This document shows positions 33,278 through 42,029 of a DNA stretch of 64,000 bases, piece by piece (position 1 is the first letter of the stretch; every line of letters begins with the position of its first letter). The stretch is from 2-02-FULL-55-14 sp964534125 (lineage in GTDB: Bacteria; Bacteroidota; Ignavibacteria; UBA10030). Where the stretch lies: assembly GCA_964534125.1 (NCBI GenBank), contig CAZHOJ010000006.1:62001-126000 (forward strand), in the 5' to 3' direction. The translations under genes and the position numbers were made by a program. Under the pieces are notes generated by a model. That model was not told the origin of the DNA. It searched no databases and worked only from the letters and a program-made list of their open reading frames with translations.

Positions 33278-34403
33278 CTGATTCCTCGGCGACAGACCCG
33301 CCCCGCACGTGCAGAACGTTCTGTGTCTTGCTGTCTGTCAGGGAAAGGAGCCGTGGGTCTGCTGCGGTGATAAATACCTGTCCGACATCTCGTGTCAGCT
33401 CGAAGACGTGTCCGTTCCGCTCCGGGTCCAGTTCGCTCAGAACATCATCGAGCAACATGAGTGGCGTCTCCCCGCATGCCTCTCTGAGAAAGTGGAGCTC
33501 TGCGAACTTGAGCCCAACAAGGAATGTTTTGTGCTGTCCCTGGGAAGCGTATTGCCGCACTGAGAGCCCGTTGATCTCAAGGTCAAACTCGTCCCGGTGC
33601 GGTCCGACAAGCGTCGTCCCGGCCCTCGCCTCGTCGTGGAGTACGTTCCGCAGGCGTTCCCTGAAGATGTCCTCCGCCCCCCGTGCTTTCTCCTCGGTAT
33701 CATCTCCGATCGATGGCTGATATGTGATCGTCGGTGCCTCTGCCGCGCCCGACAATCTCGACACGGCGGCAGTGACATACGGTTGAAACTCCCTCACGAA
33801 GTCCCGACGTTTCTGCGTCATGCGGGCTCCGCGCTCGACCAACACATCCGTCCATGGGGCCAGCGCACCTTCGTCCAGCCGCCTCGTGCTCCGTGCGTCG
33901 CTCAGAAGCCGGTTTCGTTGCCGCAGCGCCTTTCGGTATTCGATGACATCCTCGAGATATGGTCTATGCGCCTGCGCGAGCGTTGTGTCGACCATTCGTC
34001 GCCGCTCACCCGGCCCTCCACTTGTGATCGGCGCATTGTCCGGCGACAGAACCACCACGGGGAACATTCCTATGAGGTCCGCCCGCCGCGGGAGGTCTGC
34101 TCCTCCCACCCGCACTTTTCGCCCTCCCGGTGCGTTCGTGTAGGCGGCTTCCACCGAATAGACCACCCCCCGTTCCGCCTCGAACGTCCCTCGAACAGAG
34201 AAGCCGTCCGCCCCATGCTTCAACACAATGGTGTCGCTTGACGCATAGAACGAACGCCCCAGGCATAGATACGAGATCGCCTCGAGGATGTTCGTCTTTC
34301 CCTCGCCGTTCCGGCCAACCAGGATGTTGTGCCCCGCCGAACAGTCGATCGACGTGTCCGTGTGGTTCCGAAAGTTCCGGAGCGTGACCGACCGAAGTCT
34401 CAT
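33264..34403 (-). CDS. recF: DNA recombination/repair ATPase RecF
   Basis: A 379-residue SMC-like ATPase that with RecO and RecR loads RecA at gapped DNA. It has N-terminal LRNFRNHTDTSIDCSAGHNILVGRNGEGKTNILEAI (Walker A GRNGEGKT), the signature GLSVRQYASQGQHKT, and Walker B LMLLDDVLSELD. The frame is open to 34433, but ATG 34403 gives the conserved start MRLRSVTLRNF. It lies 76 bases after dnaN, and an intrinsic-terminator-like hairpin sits in that gap, so its expression may be attenuated. Confidence 0.95.
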   Translation of the reverse strand: MRLRSVTLRNFRNHTDTSIDCSAGHNILVGRNGEGKTNILEAISYLCLGRSFYASSDTIVLKHGADGFSVRGTFEAERGVVYSVEAAYTNAPGGRKVRVGGADLPRRADLIGMFPVVVLSPDNAPITSGGPGERRRMVDTTLAQAHRPYLEDVIEYRKALRQRNRLLSDARSTRRLDEGALAPWTDVLVERGARMTQKRRDFVREFQPYVTAAVSRLSGAAEAPTITYQPSIGDDTEEKARGAEDIFRERLRNVLHDEARAGTTLVGPHRDEFDLEINGLSVRQYASQGQHKTFLVGLKFAELHFLREACGETPLMLLDDVLSELDPERNGHVFELTRDVGQVFITAADPRLLSLTDSKTQNVLHVRGGSVAEESDANT

Positions 34404-34415
34404 GTGTCGCCTATC

Positions 34416-34454
34416 AAAACGGAACCCCGCCAACTTCTCGCTGCGACGGGGTTC
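34416..34454 (-). terminator. Attenuator-like hairpin between dnaN and recF
   Basis: On the minus strand, GAACCCCG (34454-34447) pairs with CGGGGTTC (34429-34422) across a 17-base loop, followed by CGTTTT. It is a weak intrinsic terminator inside an otherwise co-directional cluster. Confidence 0.55.
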
Positions 34455-34479
34455 TCACGATGTTTCCTCTCTGCGTTCG

Positions 34480-35592
34480 CTATGAGTTCAGCCGCATGGG
34501 CATCGCGAGCATAAGAAGGTCCTGGTGTGCTTTGTTCTCGGCGGGCGTGATAACTGCTGCACGAACGGGGCTGCTGAACTGGAACTGCACCTCGTCCGCC
34601 TCCATGTGCGAGAGAATGTCGATGATGTATGTTGCGTTGAACCCTATCTCTATCTCGTCTCCGCTGAAAGCACACGCAATAGTCTCTTTTGCCTCTCCCC
34701 CGAAGTCGACATCTTCCGCCGCAACCTTCAGCGAGCTCTTCGACACCATGAAGCGAACCTGATGTGTGGTGCTGCTCGAATACAGGGAGACGCGTTTTAC
34801 CGATGCCAGTAAAATATCCCGAGCGACCGTCATTTGCTTGTCGTTGTCAATCGGGATGACGGACTCGTAGTTCGGGTATTTCTCTTCGATCAGCCGCGAC
34901 GTCAGTGTGGTTGACCCGAAGTGGAACTGCACGTGCGTGCTGTCTACCGACACAGTGACATCTTTGTCCTCTATGGATCGGGCCGCAAGGTGGAGTGCCT
35001 TCGCCGGGACAATAAGGTCTTTTGTCATGGCCGCGTCCGTACCGGAATAGCTCAGCCGCACAAGCCGATGACCATCTGTGGCTACTGTTGTGAGGCGTTC
35101 CGGCCGGACCTGGAAATATACACCCGTCATCGCCGGCCGAAGCTCGTCACTGCTCACAGAAAAGAGCGTCTGGTTGATAATGTCTTCGAGCACTGGCCCG
35201 GGGATATGAAGATCGTTCTCTGCTTTGAATTGCGGTCCAGCAGGAAAATCCTCGCCGGGCTCGCCCACCAGATTATATTCACCGCTGTCAGTGATCATCT
35301 GGACCTTTTTGGACGATTCTTCTGCGTTCAGATGGATCTGAACGTCCGGAAGGGCTCTTACAGTATCCAAGATGCGCTTGGCGGGGATAGCGATGACGCC
35401 GTTCTTGCTCCCTTTAACATCAATACTCACAGACATTGACACTTCAAGGTCTGTGGCAAGTAATGTGAGTGTGTTCTTGTCGAGCGTGAAGAGGATGTTT
35501 TCAAGGATAGGAAGTGTCGACTTCGAAGGGACAACCCCACTGACCTTTGCAAGCGCCCGTTGGAGATCACTGCTGGCGACAGTGAATTTCAT
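34480..35592 (-). CDS. dnaN: DNA polymerase III beta sliding clamp
   Basis: A 370-residue beta clamp, with three similar domains forming half of the ring that tethers polymerase. The start MKFTVASSDLQRALAKVSGVVPSK and the end MLAMPMRLNS (the MPM-R-L clamp terminus) are diagnostic. The frame is open to 35655, but ATG 35592 has AAGGAG about 9 bases upstream. The promoter is at 35643-35673. It is separated from dnaA by a 469-base origin-like region. Confidence 0.96.
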   Translation of the reverse strand: MKFTVASSDLQRALAKVSGVVPSKSTLPILENILFTLDKNTLTLLATDLEVSMSVSIDVKGSKNGVIAIPAKRILDTVRALPDVQIHLNAEESSKKVQMITDSGEYNLVGEPGEDFPAGPQFKAENDLHIPGPVLEDIINQTLFSVSSDELRPAMTGVYFQVRPERLTTVATDGHRLVRLSYSGTDAAMTKDLIVPAKALHLAARSIEDKDVTVSVDSTHVQFHFGSTTLTSRLIEEKYPNYESVIPIDNDKQMTVARDILLASVKRVSLYSSSTTHQVRFMVSKSSLKVAAEDVDFGGEAKETIACAFSGDEIEIGFNATYIIDILSHMEADEVQFQFSSPVRAAVITPAENKAHQDLLMLAMPMRLNS

Positions 35593-35642
35593 GCAGACAC
35601 ACTCCTTGTCTTGGTAGGGATGAAAAATTCGCTCGGAATATA

Positions 35643-35673
35643 GAAATATACCCATAAATCATCAGGCTAACAA
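35643..35673 (-). promoter_or_regulatory. Predicted dnaN promoter
   Basis: On the minus strand, TTG (35673-35671), 20 bases, TATATTTC (35650-35643), seven of eight matches to TANNTTTG. Transcription would start near 35637, about 45 bases before dnaN. Confidence 0.65.
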
Positions 35674-36061
35674 GGTTTTTTGTTCCCGTTAGTCACCGCA
35701 ACACAATATCTATTAAGCACTTATGGGCGCGCGTGCTGCACCGATCAACCATGTGAAAGAAAAATTCTTACAACACAAAGACTACCCAACAACCTTATAA
35801 TAATAGATTAGATAGATGTACATAGTAATAATAATAAGCCTGTGGATAGTGTTAATAACTCTACCTCTGTGTGTACAAAGCCGCGCCCAGAGGGTCTAAA
35901 CGGAGAATTGTAAGAAGTTTTGACTGTGGGTGAAATGTTGCCTACAGAACACAGACCGTATCACGATCAACATAGATTGATGTGCGGGGATAAAGATGGG
36001 AAGGTACCCCCAGGGAACACACACTAATCCACATAAAGACAACAGATTTATGTGGAAAAGA
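35674..36061. other. oriC: Replication origin, dnaA-dnaN side (AT-rich element and DnaA boxes)
   Basis: No gene is present. An AT-rich run at about 35790-35836 contains TAATAATAATA repeats and TAG triplets like a DnaA-trio unwinding element. Next to it is a DnaA box in minus orientation, TGTGGATAG (35841-35849). Two more boxes lie by the dnaA end: TAATCCACA (36025-36033) and the minus-strand TTTTCCACA (36051-36059). It lies between dnaN and dnaA, like the DUE-bearing half of bipartite origins. Confidence 0.7.
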
Positions 36062-37501
36062 TCAGGTCGTCCTGAGTTCGATACGGCGACGCAACTCGTT
36101 GACCTGACGCCGATAGGATTCGTCTGCGCGGATGCGGTCCTCTACTGACTGACAGGCGTGAATAACGGTGCTGTGGTCCCGCCCGCCAAAATGCAGACCA
36201 ATAGTCTTCAGCGAGGAGGATGTAAGGTCTTTTGCCAGATACATAGCCAGCTGTCGTGCACCAACTACCTCCTGTTTCCGGGTCTTTGCCCGAAGGAGGT
36301 CCAAAGGAAGGTCAAAATATCCTGCAACTGTCTTTTGAATGTATTCAATGTTGACCGGTGCTCGCATATCCTGGACGACCATCCTCAACACATCCTTTGC
36401 CAGCATGACCGTGATCTCCCGGTTTTCAAGGGAGGCCCGCGCAAGAAGACTGACAAGGCACCCCTCAAGCTCGCGGATATTCGTCGTCACATTCGTAGCA
36501 ATGAGCTCGATGACATCAGGAGGAAGGTCCAGACTGTTCTCCTGGGCCTTCTTCTGCAGGATGGCTATACGTGTCTCCAGGTCGGGGGCCTGGATGTCGG
36601 CGGTCAGGCCACACTGGAACCGGGAGATCAGGCGCTCATCGAGGCCCTTCAGCTCTTTTGGCGGGACATCGGACGAGAGAACGATCTGCTTGCCGAGCTG
36701 ATAAAGGGTGTTGAACGTGTGAAAGAAATTGTCCTGCGTTTTCTCTTTCCCGGAGAAGAACTGGATGTCGTCAACAATAAGAAGGTCCATGGAGCGGTAG
36801 TATTGCGAGAAATCATGGATCTTGTCCGACTGGATTGCATCGACAAAATCCACAGTGAACTTCTCGCTGGACACATAGCAGACTCTACGTGCCTTACCGA
36901 GCGCGATCGCGTGGTTCCCGATCGCGTGCATCAGGTGTGTCTTCCCTAACCCTGTGCCGCCATAGATGACGAGTGGATTGAATGACGTCCCCCCGGGATT
37001 GTTCGCAACGGCCAGACCCGCAGCCCTGGCGAGCTGATTGCTGTCGCCCTTGATGAAATTGTCGAAGATATATCGCGGGTTCAGGTTGCTCTGTATCGGC
37101 TGGAACTGCTCGGCCTTGATGGAGGCGGATGGGGCGAAGGATGGAATGTCCGCAGGCCGCTGGCCAAGCGGGTATCCCGTAGGGGGCTCCTCAGCAAAGG
37201 ATTCCAGCGCCTGTTCCTCGGAAGCGATCGCGTAGAACAAGCGCCCTTCGGGACCGAGGACCGACTCGATGGTCTTCGAGATCAACGAGCGGTAGTGCTC
37301 TTCCAGCCAGTCATAGAAGAATTGGCTTGGCACCTGGACCGTCAATGCGCCACCCTCGATCTTCTTGGCGACAACAGGTTGGAACCAGGTCTTAAAGCTC
37401 AGGGATGTGATCTGAGGACGGATGGCCTCAAGACAGCTTTCCCAAACCGACTCGGCGGACAGGGACGGTTGTTCTGATGCAAAAAGTGGTTGCGAAGACA
37501 T
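36062..37501 (-). CDS. dnaA: Chromosomal replication initiator DnaA
   Basis: A 479-residue initiator that binds origin boxes, melts the AT-rich element and recruits helicase. Domain I is at residues 15-90 (ETWFQPV-like KTWFQPVVAKK). Domain III is the AAA+ core, with Walker A YGGTGLGKTHLMHA, Walker B LLIVDDIQFF and DERLISRFQCGL as sensor/box VII. Domain IV ends with the DNA-binding signature LHFGGRDHSTVIHA. Full length is normal. DnaA boxes lie on both sides of the gene, one (37532-37540) inside its own promoter region, which suggests autoregulation. Confidence 0.97.
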   Translation of the reverse strand: MSSQPLFASEQPSLSAESVWESCLEAIRPQITSLSFKTWFQPVVAKKIEGGALTVQVPSQFFYDWLEEHYRSLISKTIESVLGPEGRLFYAIASEEQALESFAEEPPTGYPLGQRPADIPSFAPSASIKAEQFQPIQSNLNPRYIFDNFIKGDSNQLARAAGLAVANNPGGTSFNPLVIYGGTGLGKTHLMHAIGNHAIALGKARRVCYVSSEKFTVDFVDAIQSDKIHDFSQYYRSMDLLIVDDIQFFSGKEKTQDNFFHTFNTLYQLGKQIVLSSDVPPKELKGLDERLISRFQCGLTADIQAPDLETRIAILQKKAQENSLDLPPDVIELIATNVTTNIRELEGCLVSLLARASLENREITVMLAKDVLRMVVQDMRAPVNIEYIQKTVAGYFDLPLDLLRAKTRKQEVVGARQLAMYLAKDLTSSSLKTIGLHFGGRDHSTVIHACQSVEDRIRADESYRRQVNELRRRIELRTT

Positions 37502-37867
37502 AGAAGATAGAGGGGGCTACAAATGCACGAATTATCCACAACTCTGTCCACAGGGGTGGAAATCGAAGAATCAAGCCCTTGGGGGCAGCGATAGATGAAC
37601 TCACATGAGACGACCACCGCCCAGGCGTTCAGGATCAACACCCCTTGCGGAGATAACAACAGACTTTTCCACAAAGAGGAAGTGTGCCAGCGCAGCAGTG
37701 TTTCCTACCCATTGAGCTGTGGAATGTCGGGTTATCCACAAACCATCAACAACAACGAGGCGCCTCTTTGGGACGCCTATTATAGCGTACCGATGGGGTG
37801 AGCGCAAGCGAAAAAACAGAAAGGCCTGTGAAAGTTTTCTGATGGTCAATCTGTGGTGAAGTCTTTG
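37502..37867. other. oriC: Replication origin, dnaA-rpmH side (DnaA box cluster)
   Basis: No gene is present. There are three good DnaA boxes in one orientation: perfect TTATCCACA at 37532-37540 and 37732-37740, and TTTTCCACA at 37665-37673. A weaker CTGTCCACA lies at 37544-37552. A weak dnaA promoter (TGCATTTG on the minus strand, 37527-37520) has the first box in its spacer. dnaA runs left and rpmH runs right from here, the usual switch of leading-strand direction. Confidence 0.75.
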
Positions 37868-37898
37868 TTGTGGGAACGGCCTCTTTTCCTTACATTAC
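37868..37898 (+). promoter_or_regulatory. Predicted rpmH promoter
   Basis: TTG (37868-37870), 20 bases, TACATTAC (37891-37898). Transcription would begin near 37904, about 25 bases before the rpmH ATG. Confidence 0.55.
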
Positions 37899-37928
37899 TA
37901 CGATATATCAGATATGGAATAACAGACC

Positions 37929-38081
37929 ATGAAACGCACCTACCAGCCACACAGGCGCAAGCGCAAGAACACTCACGGATTTCGGAAGAGAATGGCCTCC
38001 AAGAACGGAAGGAAGGTTCTCTCTCGCCGTCGTGCAAAAGGACGCAAAAAGCTCAGCGTTAGCTCAGAGCGCAAGCAGTAA
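37929..38081 (+). CDS. rpmH: Ribosomal protein L34
   Basis: A 50-residue, very basic ribosomal protein of the large subunit. The whole sequence fits the family: KRTYQPHRRKRKNTHGFRKRM, then KNGRKVLSRRRAKGRKKLS. Its place beside the origin and before rnpA is conserved across bacteria. The last 50 bases overlap the start of the rnpA reading frame in another phase. Confidence 0.95.
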   Translation: MKRTYQPHRRKRKNTHGFRKRMASKNGRKVLSRRRAKGRKKLSVSSERKQ

Positions 38082-38475
38082 CGGGACCCCCGCCGTCTCG
38101 CACCCGCACCGCCTACGGAAGACAGCCATCCTTCGTGGATACCGATCGTTCTCAAGGGTCTTGTCGGGCGGCCGGGCTATCTCTGTCTCCCCCATTCGCC
38201 TGTTCTATCGCAGCCTCACGAGCCCGTCGCCGGGCTCCATGGTGGGGTTCGCCGTCGGCAGGTCTCTTCGCTCGGCGGTGAAGCGCAACAGAGCGCGTCG
38301 CCTTATGCGTGAAGCATTCCGGCGCAACCAGGAGGCGTGGAATACCGGAACCAGTGAACGCCCCGTCGAAGCTGTCTGGATGTACATAGCGGCGGAAACG
38401 GACATTCCGCGACTGACCGTCATTGAAGAAGCAATGAGAACGCTCATTAAGAAGATATCTACCCGGACCCCCTAA
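38032..38475 (+). CDS. rnpA: Ribonuclease P protein component, overlapping rpmH
   Basis: A 147-residue basic protein that helps RNase P RNA cleave tRNA 5' leaders. The conserved core RLRKTAILRGYRSFSRVLSGG and the RNR helix AVGRSLRSAVKRNRARRLMREAFR are present. The only in-frame start before RLRK is ATG 38032, inside rpmH, giving a 50-base out-of-phase overlap and a 26-residue extension rich in Ser/Ala. Extensive rpmH/rnpA overlap is known from Thermus. The stop overlaps the yidD start (TAATG). Confidence 0.88.
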   Translation: MQKDAKSSALAQSASSNGTPAVSHPHRLRKTAILRGYRSFSRVLSGGRAISVSPIRLFYRSLTSPSPGSMVGFAVGRSLRSAVKRNRARRLMREAFRRNQEAWNTGTSERPVEAVWMYIAAETDIPRLTVIEEAMRTLIKKISTRTP

Positions 38476-38690
38476 TGGCATCCATGCTGATCGCCATCGT
38501 TCGGCTGTACAGGGCCCTCCTTTCACCGATCCTCCCGTTCAACCAGTGCCGCTATATTCCGACCTGTTCAGAGTATGCTATTGAGGCCCTAGAGAAATAC
38601 GGCGCCATAAAGGGCGGCCTGCTCGGGGCCAGACGGATCCTTCGTTGTCACCCGTATGCCAAGACCTTTGGCTACGATCCCGTACCCTAG
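38475..38690 (+). CDS. yidD: Membrane protein insertion efficiency factor YidD
   Basis: A 71-residue protein with an amphipathic N-terminal helix and the family signature CRYIPTCSEYAIEALEKYG, GGLLGARRILRCHPY. It helps YidC-dependent membrane insertion at the inner face. ATG 38475 overlaps the rnpA stop (TAATG), and yidC starts 9 bases after its stop, so rpmH-rnpA-yidD-yidC is one operon. Confidence 0.93.
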   Translation: MASMLIAIVRLYRALLSPILPFNQCRYIPTCSEYAIEALEKYGAIKGGLLGARRILRCHPYAKTFGYDPVP

Positions 38691-38699
38691 GAATTCGAC

Positions 38700-40505
38700 A
38701 TGGAACGAACACAGACCATCGGTTTTGTACTCATCTTCCTCGTGCTTATGGGGTGGTTGTGGTTGAACACCCCCGCTCCGGAACCGCCCCCAGAGACAAT
38801 TTCTGGAGCCGTTTCAGGAGATTCGGCCGCCCCGGGGAAAACTACCGAGACCAAGCAGACCGAAGCTCCGGTCTCAGCCAGCGAAACGGAGCCCTCATCG
38901 GGGGGCGAGTTCTTTGGAGGAGCGGACCAGGGATCGGAGCGCATTATTACCATCCGCTCGGACCTGTATAGGGCAGTCCTCTCAACAAAGGGTGCGCGGA
39001 TCCAACAGTGGGAATTGACGGAGTATCAGACCTGGAGTGGTCACCCCGTTCAGCTCGTCGACTTCACAAAGGGCGACCTGAGCATGCTGTTCGGTACGAG
39101 CGACGGGAAGACGCTCACAACGGACGTCCTCTACTTCGACGCCACGGACGTTCCTGCTGAGATCGTTCTGGACAGTAAAAACTTCAAATTTGAAATAAAT
39201 TTTACCCTCAAAGCATCGAACGGCGGCCGGCTCATCAAGACCTACCGCTTCCAGAACGACATCTATGGTGTGGACGTGGTCTACACGTTCGACCGTCTGA
39301 ATAACGTTATCGCAAACTATGAGTACGAGATCACGTGGGACAACGGCGTTCCCTTCGCCGAACGGAACAGCGTTGACGAATCCGGGTTTGCGGGCGCATA
39401 CGCCTTCGCCGGTCAGGAACTGACCGAGATAGACGCATCGGATATCGGTGAACGTGTGGAAAAAGCGTTTGGCGGACAGGTCGACTGGGTGAGCATCCGG
39501 AACAAATATTTCGCCGCAGCGATGGTTCCGGTGTACCCTGAGACCGAAGGAGCGATCCTGCAGGGGACGCGGCGTTCTGTGGTGGACGAAGGAGTTATTG
39601 AGGATTATGCGATGGCGCTTCGCATGCCATTCAAGGGTTCGGCGAAAGAGTCATCGATGGTGCGCCTGTATCTCGGACCACTGGAACACGAGACGCTGGG
39701 CACGTATGACGCACAGCTGGAAAAGATGATGAGCCTCGGGTGGGCGTGGATCATCCGGCCGATCGCGGAATACATCTTCCTCCCCCTCTTCACCAGCATC
39801 CACTACGTGGTGCCGAACTGGGGCATCGTCATCATCATCTTCTCCATTATCATAAAGATCGTCCTCCATCCTCTTACCAAGACCAGCATGCGATCGATGA
39901 AACGCATGCAGGCATTACAACCGCTGATGGAGGAGCTCAAGGAAAAATACAAGGACGAGCCGCAGAAGATGAACCAGGCCGTAATGGGCCTGTATAAAGA
40001 ATACGGCGTGAATCCGGCCGGCGGCTGCCTTCCGCTGTTACTTCAGATGCCGATTCTCTATGCGTTGTTCGCCATGTTCCGTTCGGCCATCGAGCTTCGC
40101 CAGGCCGAATTCGTCGGATGGATCACAGACCTCTCGGTGCCAGACGTTCTGTTCACACTCCCGTTCAAACTTCCCCTCTTCGGTCTGGACGAGGTCAGCG
40201 GCATCGCCCTCCTGATGGGTGTGTCGATGTTTGTTCAGCAAAAGATGAGCGTCAAGGATCCCCGGCAAAAGATGATGGTCTGGATGATGCCCGTGATGTT
40301 CACCCTGCTGTTCAACTCATTCCCTTCGGGCCTGAACCTGTACTATGCGGTCTTCAATGTCCTGTCGATCGGCCAACAGTATGTGATGAACAAGAAGGAC
40401 GACGAACCGTTGAGGAAGGTCGAACCGAAAAAGAAGGGCCGCGGCGGTATCTTCAAGAACATGCCCGACATCAAGCAATTACAGCAGCGGAAAAAGAAAC
40501 ACTGA
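38700..40505 (+). CDS. yidC: Membrane protein insertase YidC
   Basis: A 601-residue insertase of the Gram-negative type. There is one N-terminal helix (about 6-22), a Pro/Glu-rich linker, a large periplasmic beta domain (about 75-345), then the conserved five-helix core (WGIVIIIFSIIIKIVLHPLTKTSMRSMKRMQALQP, NPAGGCLPLLLQMPILYALF, and the late PSGLNLYYAVFNVLSI). The hydrophilic groove Arg is in the KTSMRSMKRMQ loop region. It ends in a Lys-rich tail that may contact ribosomes. AGGAA lies 6 bases before the ATG. A strong terminator follows. Confidence 0.95.
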   Translation: MERTQTIGFVLIFLVLMGWLWLNTPAPEPPPETISGAVSGDSAAPGKTTETKQTEAPVSASETEPSSGGEFFGGADQGSERIITIRSDLYRAVLSTKGARIQQWELTEYQTWSGHPVQLVDFTKGDLSMLFGTSDGKTLTTDVLYFDATDVPAEIVLDSKNFKFEINFTLKASNGGRLIKTYRFQNDIYGVDVVYTFDRLNNVIANYEYEITWDNGVPFAERNSVDESGFAGAYAFAGQELTEIDASDIGERVEKAFGGQVDWVSIRNKYFAAAMVPVYPETEGAILQGTRRSVVDEGVIEDYAMALRMPFKGSAKESSMVRLYLGPLEHETLGTYDAQLEKMMSLGWAWIIRPIAEYIFLPLFTSIHYVVPNWGIVIIIFSIIIKIVLHPLTKTSMRSMKRMQALQPLMEELKEKYKDEPQKMNQAVMGLYKEYGVNPAGGCLPLLLQMPILYALFAMFRSAIELRQAEFVGWITDLSVPDVLFTLPFKLPLFGLDEVSGIALLMGVSMFVQQKMSVKDPRQKMMVWMMPVMFTLLFNSFPSGLNLYYAVFNVLSIGQQYVMNKKDDEPLRKVEPKKKGRGGIFKNMPDIKQLQQRKKKH

Positions 40506-40536
40506 CCATTCCGCAGTAGACCCCGATTCACCCGAG

Positions 40537-40565
40537 CGGCCCTCATGGGGCCGTTCATTTTTTTT
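40537..40565 (+). terminator. Intrinsic terminator after yidC
   Basis: A 6-bp stem (CGGCCC at 40537-40542, GGGCCG at 40548-40553) with a 5-base loop is followed by a long T-run (40558-40565). Confidence 0.85.
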
Positions 40566-40570
40566 GGGCG

Positions 40571-40601
40571 TTGGAAAACGAAGGCGGCTTTTGTACATTT
40601 G
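40571..40601 (+). promoter_or_regulatory. Predicted mnmE promoter, perfect -7 box
   Basis: TTG (40571-40573), 20 bases, TACATTTG (40594-40601), a full match to TANNTTTG. It lies directly after the yidC terminator, with the mnmE ATG 20 bases downstream. Confidence 0.75.
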
Positions 40602-40620
40602 TAGCCCCTCGCGAACGCCC

Positions 40621-42024
40621 ATGTCTCTCCGATCCGATACCATCGCAGCCATCGCAACGCCTCTCGGCGAGGGTGGCATCGCGGTCCTCCGCATATCCGG
40701 TCCCCACGCCATTGCCGTTGCATCCAAGTGTCTTCGTGCGGGCAAGGACATCGATCGCATGCCGTCCCACACCATTCGCCTCACCGAAATTCTTGGCCCC
40801 GGCGGCGCCATCATCGATCAGGCGCTGGTGTCCGTGTTCAGGGCGCCCCAATCTTACACTGGAGAGGACTCAATCGAGATCAGTTGCCACGGCGGGATGT
40901 TGGTCTCCAGGCGTGCCCTGGAGTCGGTCTTGTCTGCGGGGGCACGTCACGCGGAGCCAGGAGAGTTCACAAAAAGGGCGTTCCTGAACGGCAAACTGGA
41001 CCTTGCGCAGGCAGAAGCCGTGGCAGAGCTTATCCATGCGACGTCAGACAAAGCACACCGGACTTCCCTGTCGCACCTTCAGGGAGAGTTCTCGCAGCGG
41101 ATAGAAGACCTTCGCAACGCGCTGATGGATACGCTGGGGCTGCTGGAGCTCGAGCTCGACTTCGCCGAGGATGGATATGAGCTTATCGACAAGAACAAGA
41201 TCGGAACCCAGATCGAGGATGCCCGGCAGCAGGTGGACACATTGATCGAAAGCTACACTGCCGGAAAGGTCATTCGGGAAGGCGTGAACACGGTCCTGGT
41301 CGGAGCGCCCAATGCCGGAAAATCGAGCCTGATGAACAGGCTGCTGAGGGAAAGCCGGGCGATCGTCACCGAGGTCCCGGGAACAACCCGGGATGTCATT
41401 TCGGAGAACATAACCATAAAGGGCGTGCTGTTCAGACTCTCGGACACGGCGGGAATCCGGTATTCCGAGGACATTGTTGAAAAAGAGGGAGTCCGACGGT
41501 CGAAAGAAATGCTATCCCAGGCGGACGTGATCATCTTTGTCCTGGACGGAACACGACCCACAGAAGATCAGATCAGGGAGGTAGGACGGGAGGCCATCGA
41601 CGTTGTTCTGCAAAAACCGGGTCGGGTCCGGCTTGTCGTGAACAAGATAGACATTGTAAACCCATCAGGTGTATTGCCCTCCGATATCTTGGGGCTGGAC
41701 AACACAAAAACGTCAAGAGTTTCAGCCAAGACCGGAGAAGGAATACTGGAACTTGAACAAGCCCTTCTGGAACACATTCCTGGTTTTGACCAGAGCGGAG
41801 CACCAGAGGGTGAGATCGTAACAACAGCCAGGCATTATGATGTATTTCGACGGATATCCGAATCTTTGACCCTGGCAAGCGAGTCGCTGCAGGCAGGGAA
41901 GACGGGCGAATTCATTGCTCTGGACCTAAGAAACGCCCTCGATGGCCTTGGAGAGATCGTGGGCAAGGTGACAAACGAGGACGTTCTGAACAGGGTTTTC
42001 TCACAGTTCTGTATAGGGAAGTAG
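40621..42024 (+). CDS. mnmE: tRNA modification GTPase MnmE
   Basis: A 467-residue GTPase that with MnmG adds the carboxymethylaminomethyl (or aminomethyl) group to U34 of tRNAs. The N-terminal formyl-THF-binding domain starts DTIAAIATPLGEGGIAVLRISG. The G domain holds GAPNAGKSSLMNRLL (G1), GTTRDVI (G2), DTAG (G3) and NKID (G4). It ends with the catalytic CIGK C-terminus. The frame is open to 40564, but ATG 40621 fits the family start and the promoter. A parS-like site follows in the gap to mnmG. Confidence 0.96.
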   Translation: MSLRSDTIAAIATPLGEGGIAVLRISGPHAIAVASKCLRAGKDIDRMPSHTIRLTEILGPGGAIIDQALVSVFRAPQSYTGEDSIEISCHGGMLVSRRALESVLSAGARHAEPGEFTKRAFLNGKLDLAQAEAVAELIHATSDKAHRTSLSHLQGEFSQRIEDLRNALMDTLGLLELELDFAEDGYELIDKNKIGTQIEDARQQVDTLIESYTAGKVIREGVNTVLVGAPNAGKSSLMNRLLRESRAIVTEVPGTTRDVISENITIKGVLFRLSDTAGIRYSEDIVEKEGVRRSKEMLSQADVIIFVLDGTRPTEDQIREVGREAIDVVLQKPGRVRLVVNKIDIVNPSGVLPSDILGLDNTKTSRVSAKTGEGILELEQALLEHIPGFDQSGAPEGEIVTTARHYDVFRRISESLTLASESLQAGKTGEFIALDLRNALDGLGEIVGKVTNEDVLNRVFSQFCIGK

Positions 42025-42029
42025 GGGAA

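Noticed and set aside
31317..33281. 654-codon plus-strand frame across gyrB
   Set aside because: Antisense of gyrB and DUF721. The protein has low-quality, Arg/Asp/Val/Leu-rich composition typical of shadow frames.
37544..37552. CTGTCCACA as a fourth DnaA box on the rpmH side
   Set aside because: Two mismatches to TTWTNCACA; kept only as a weak candidate.
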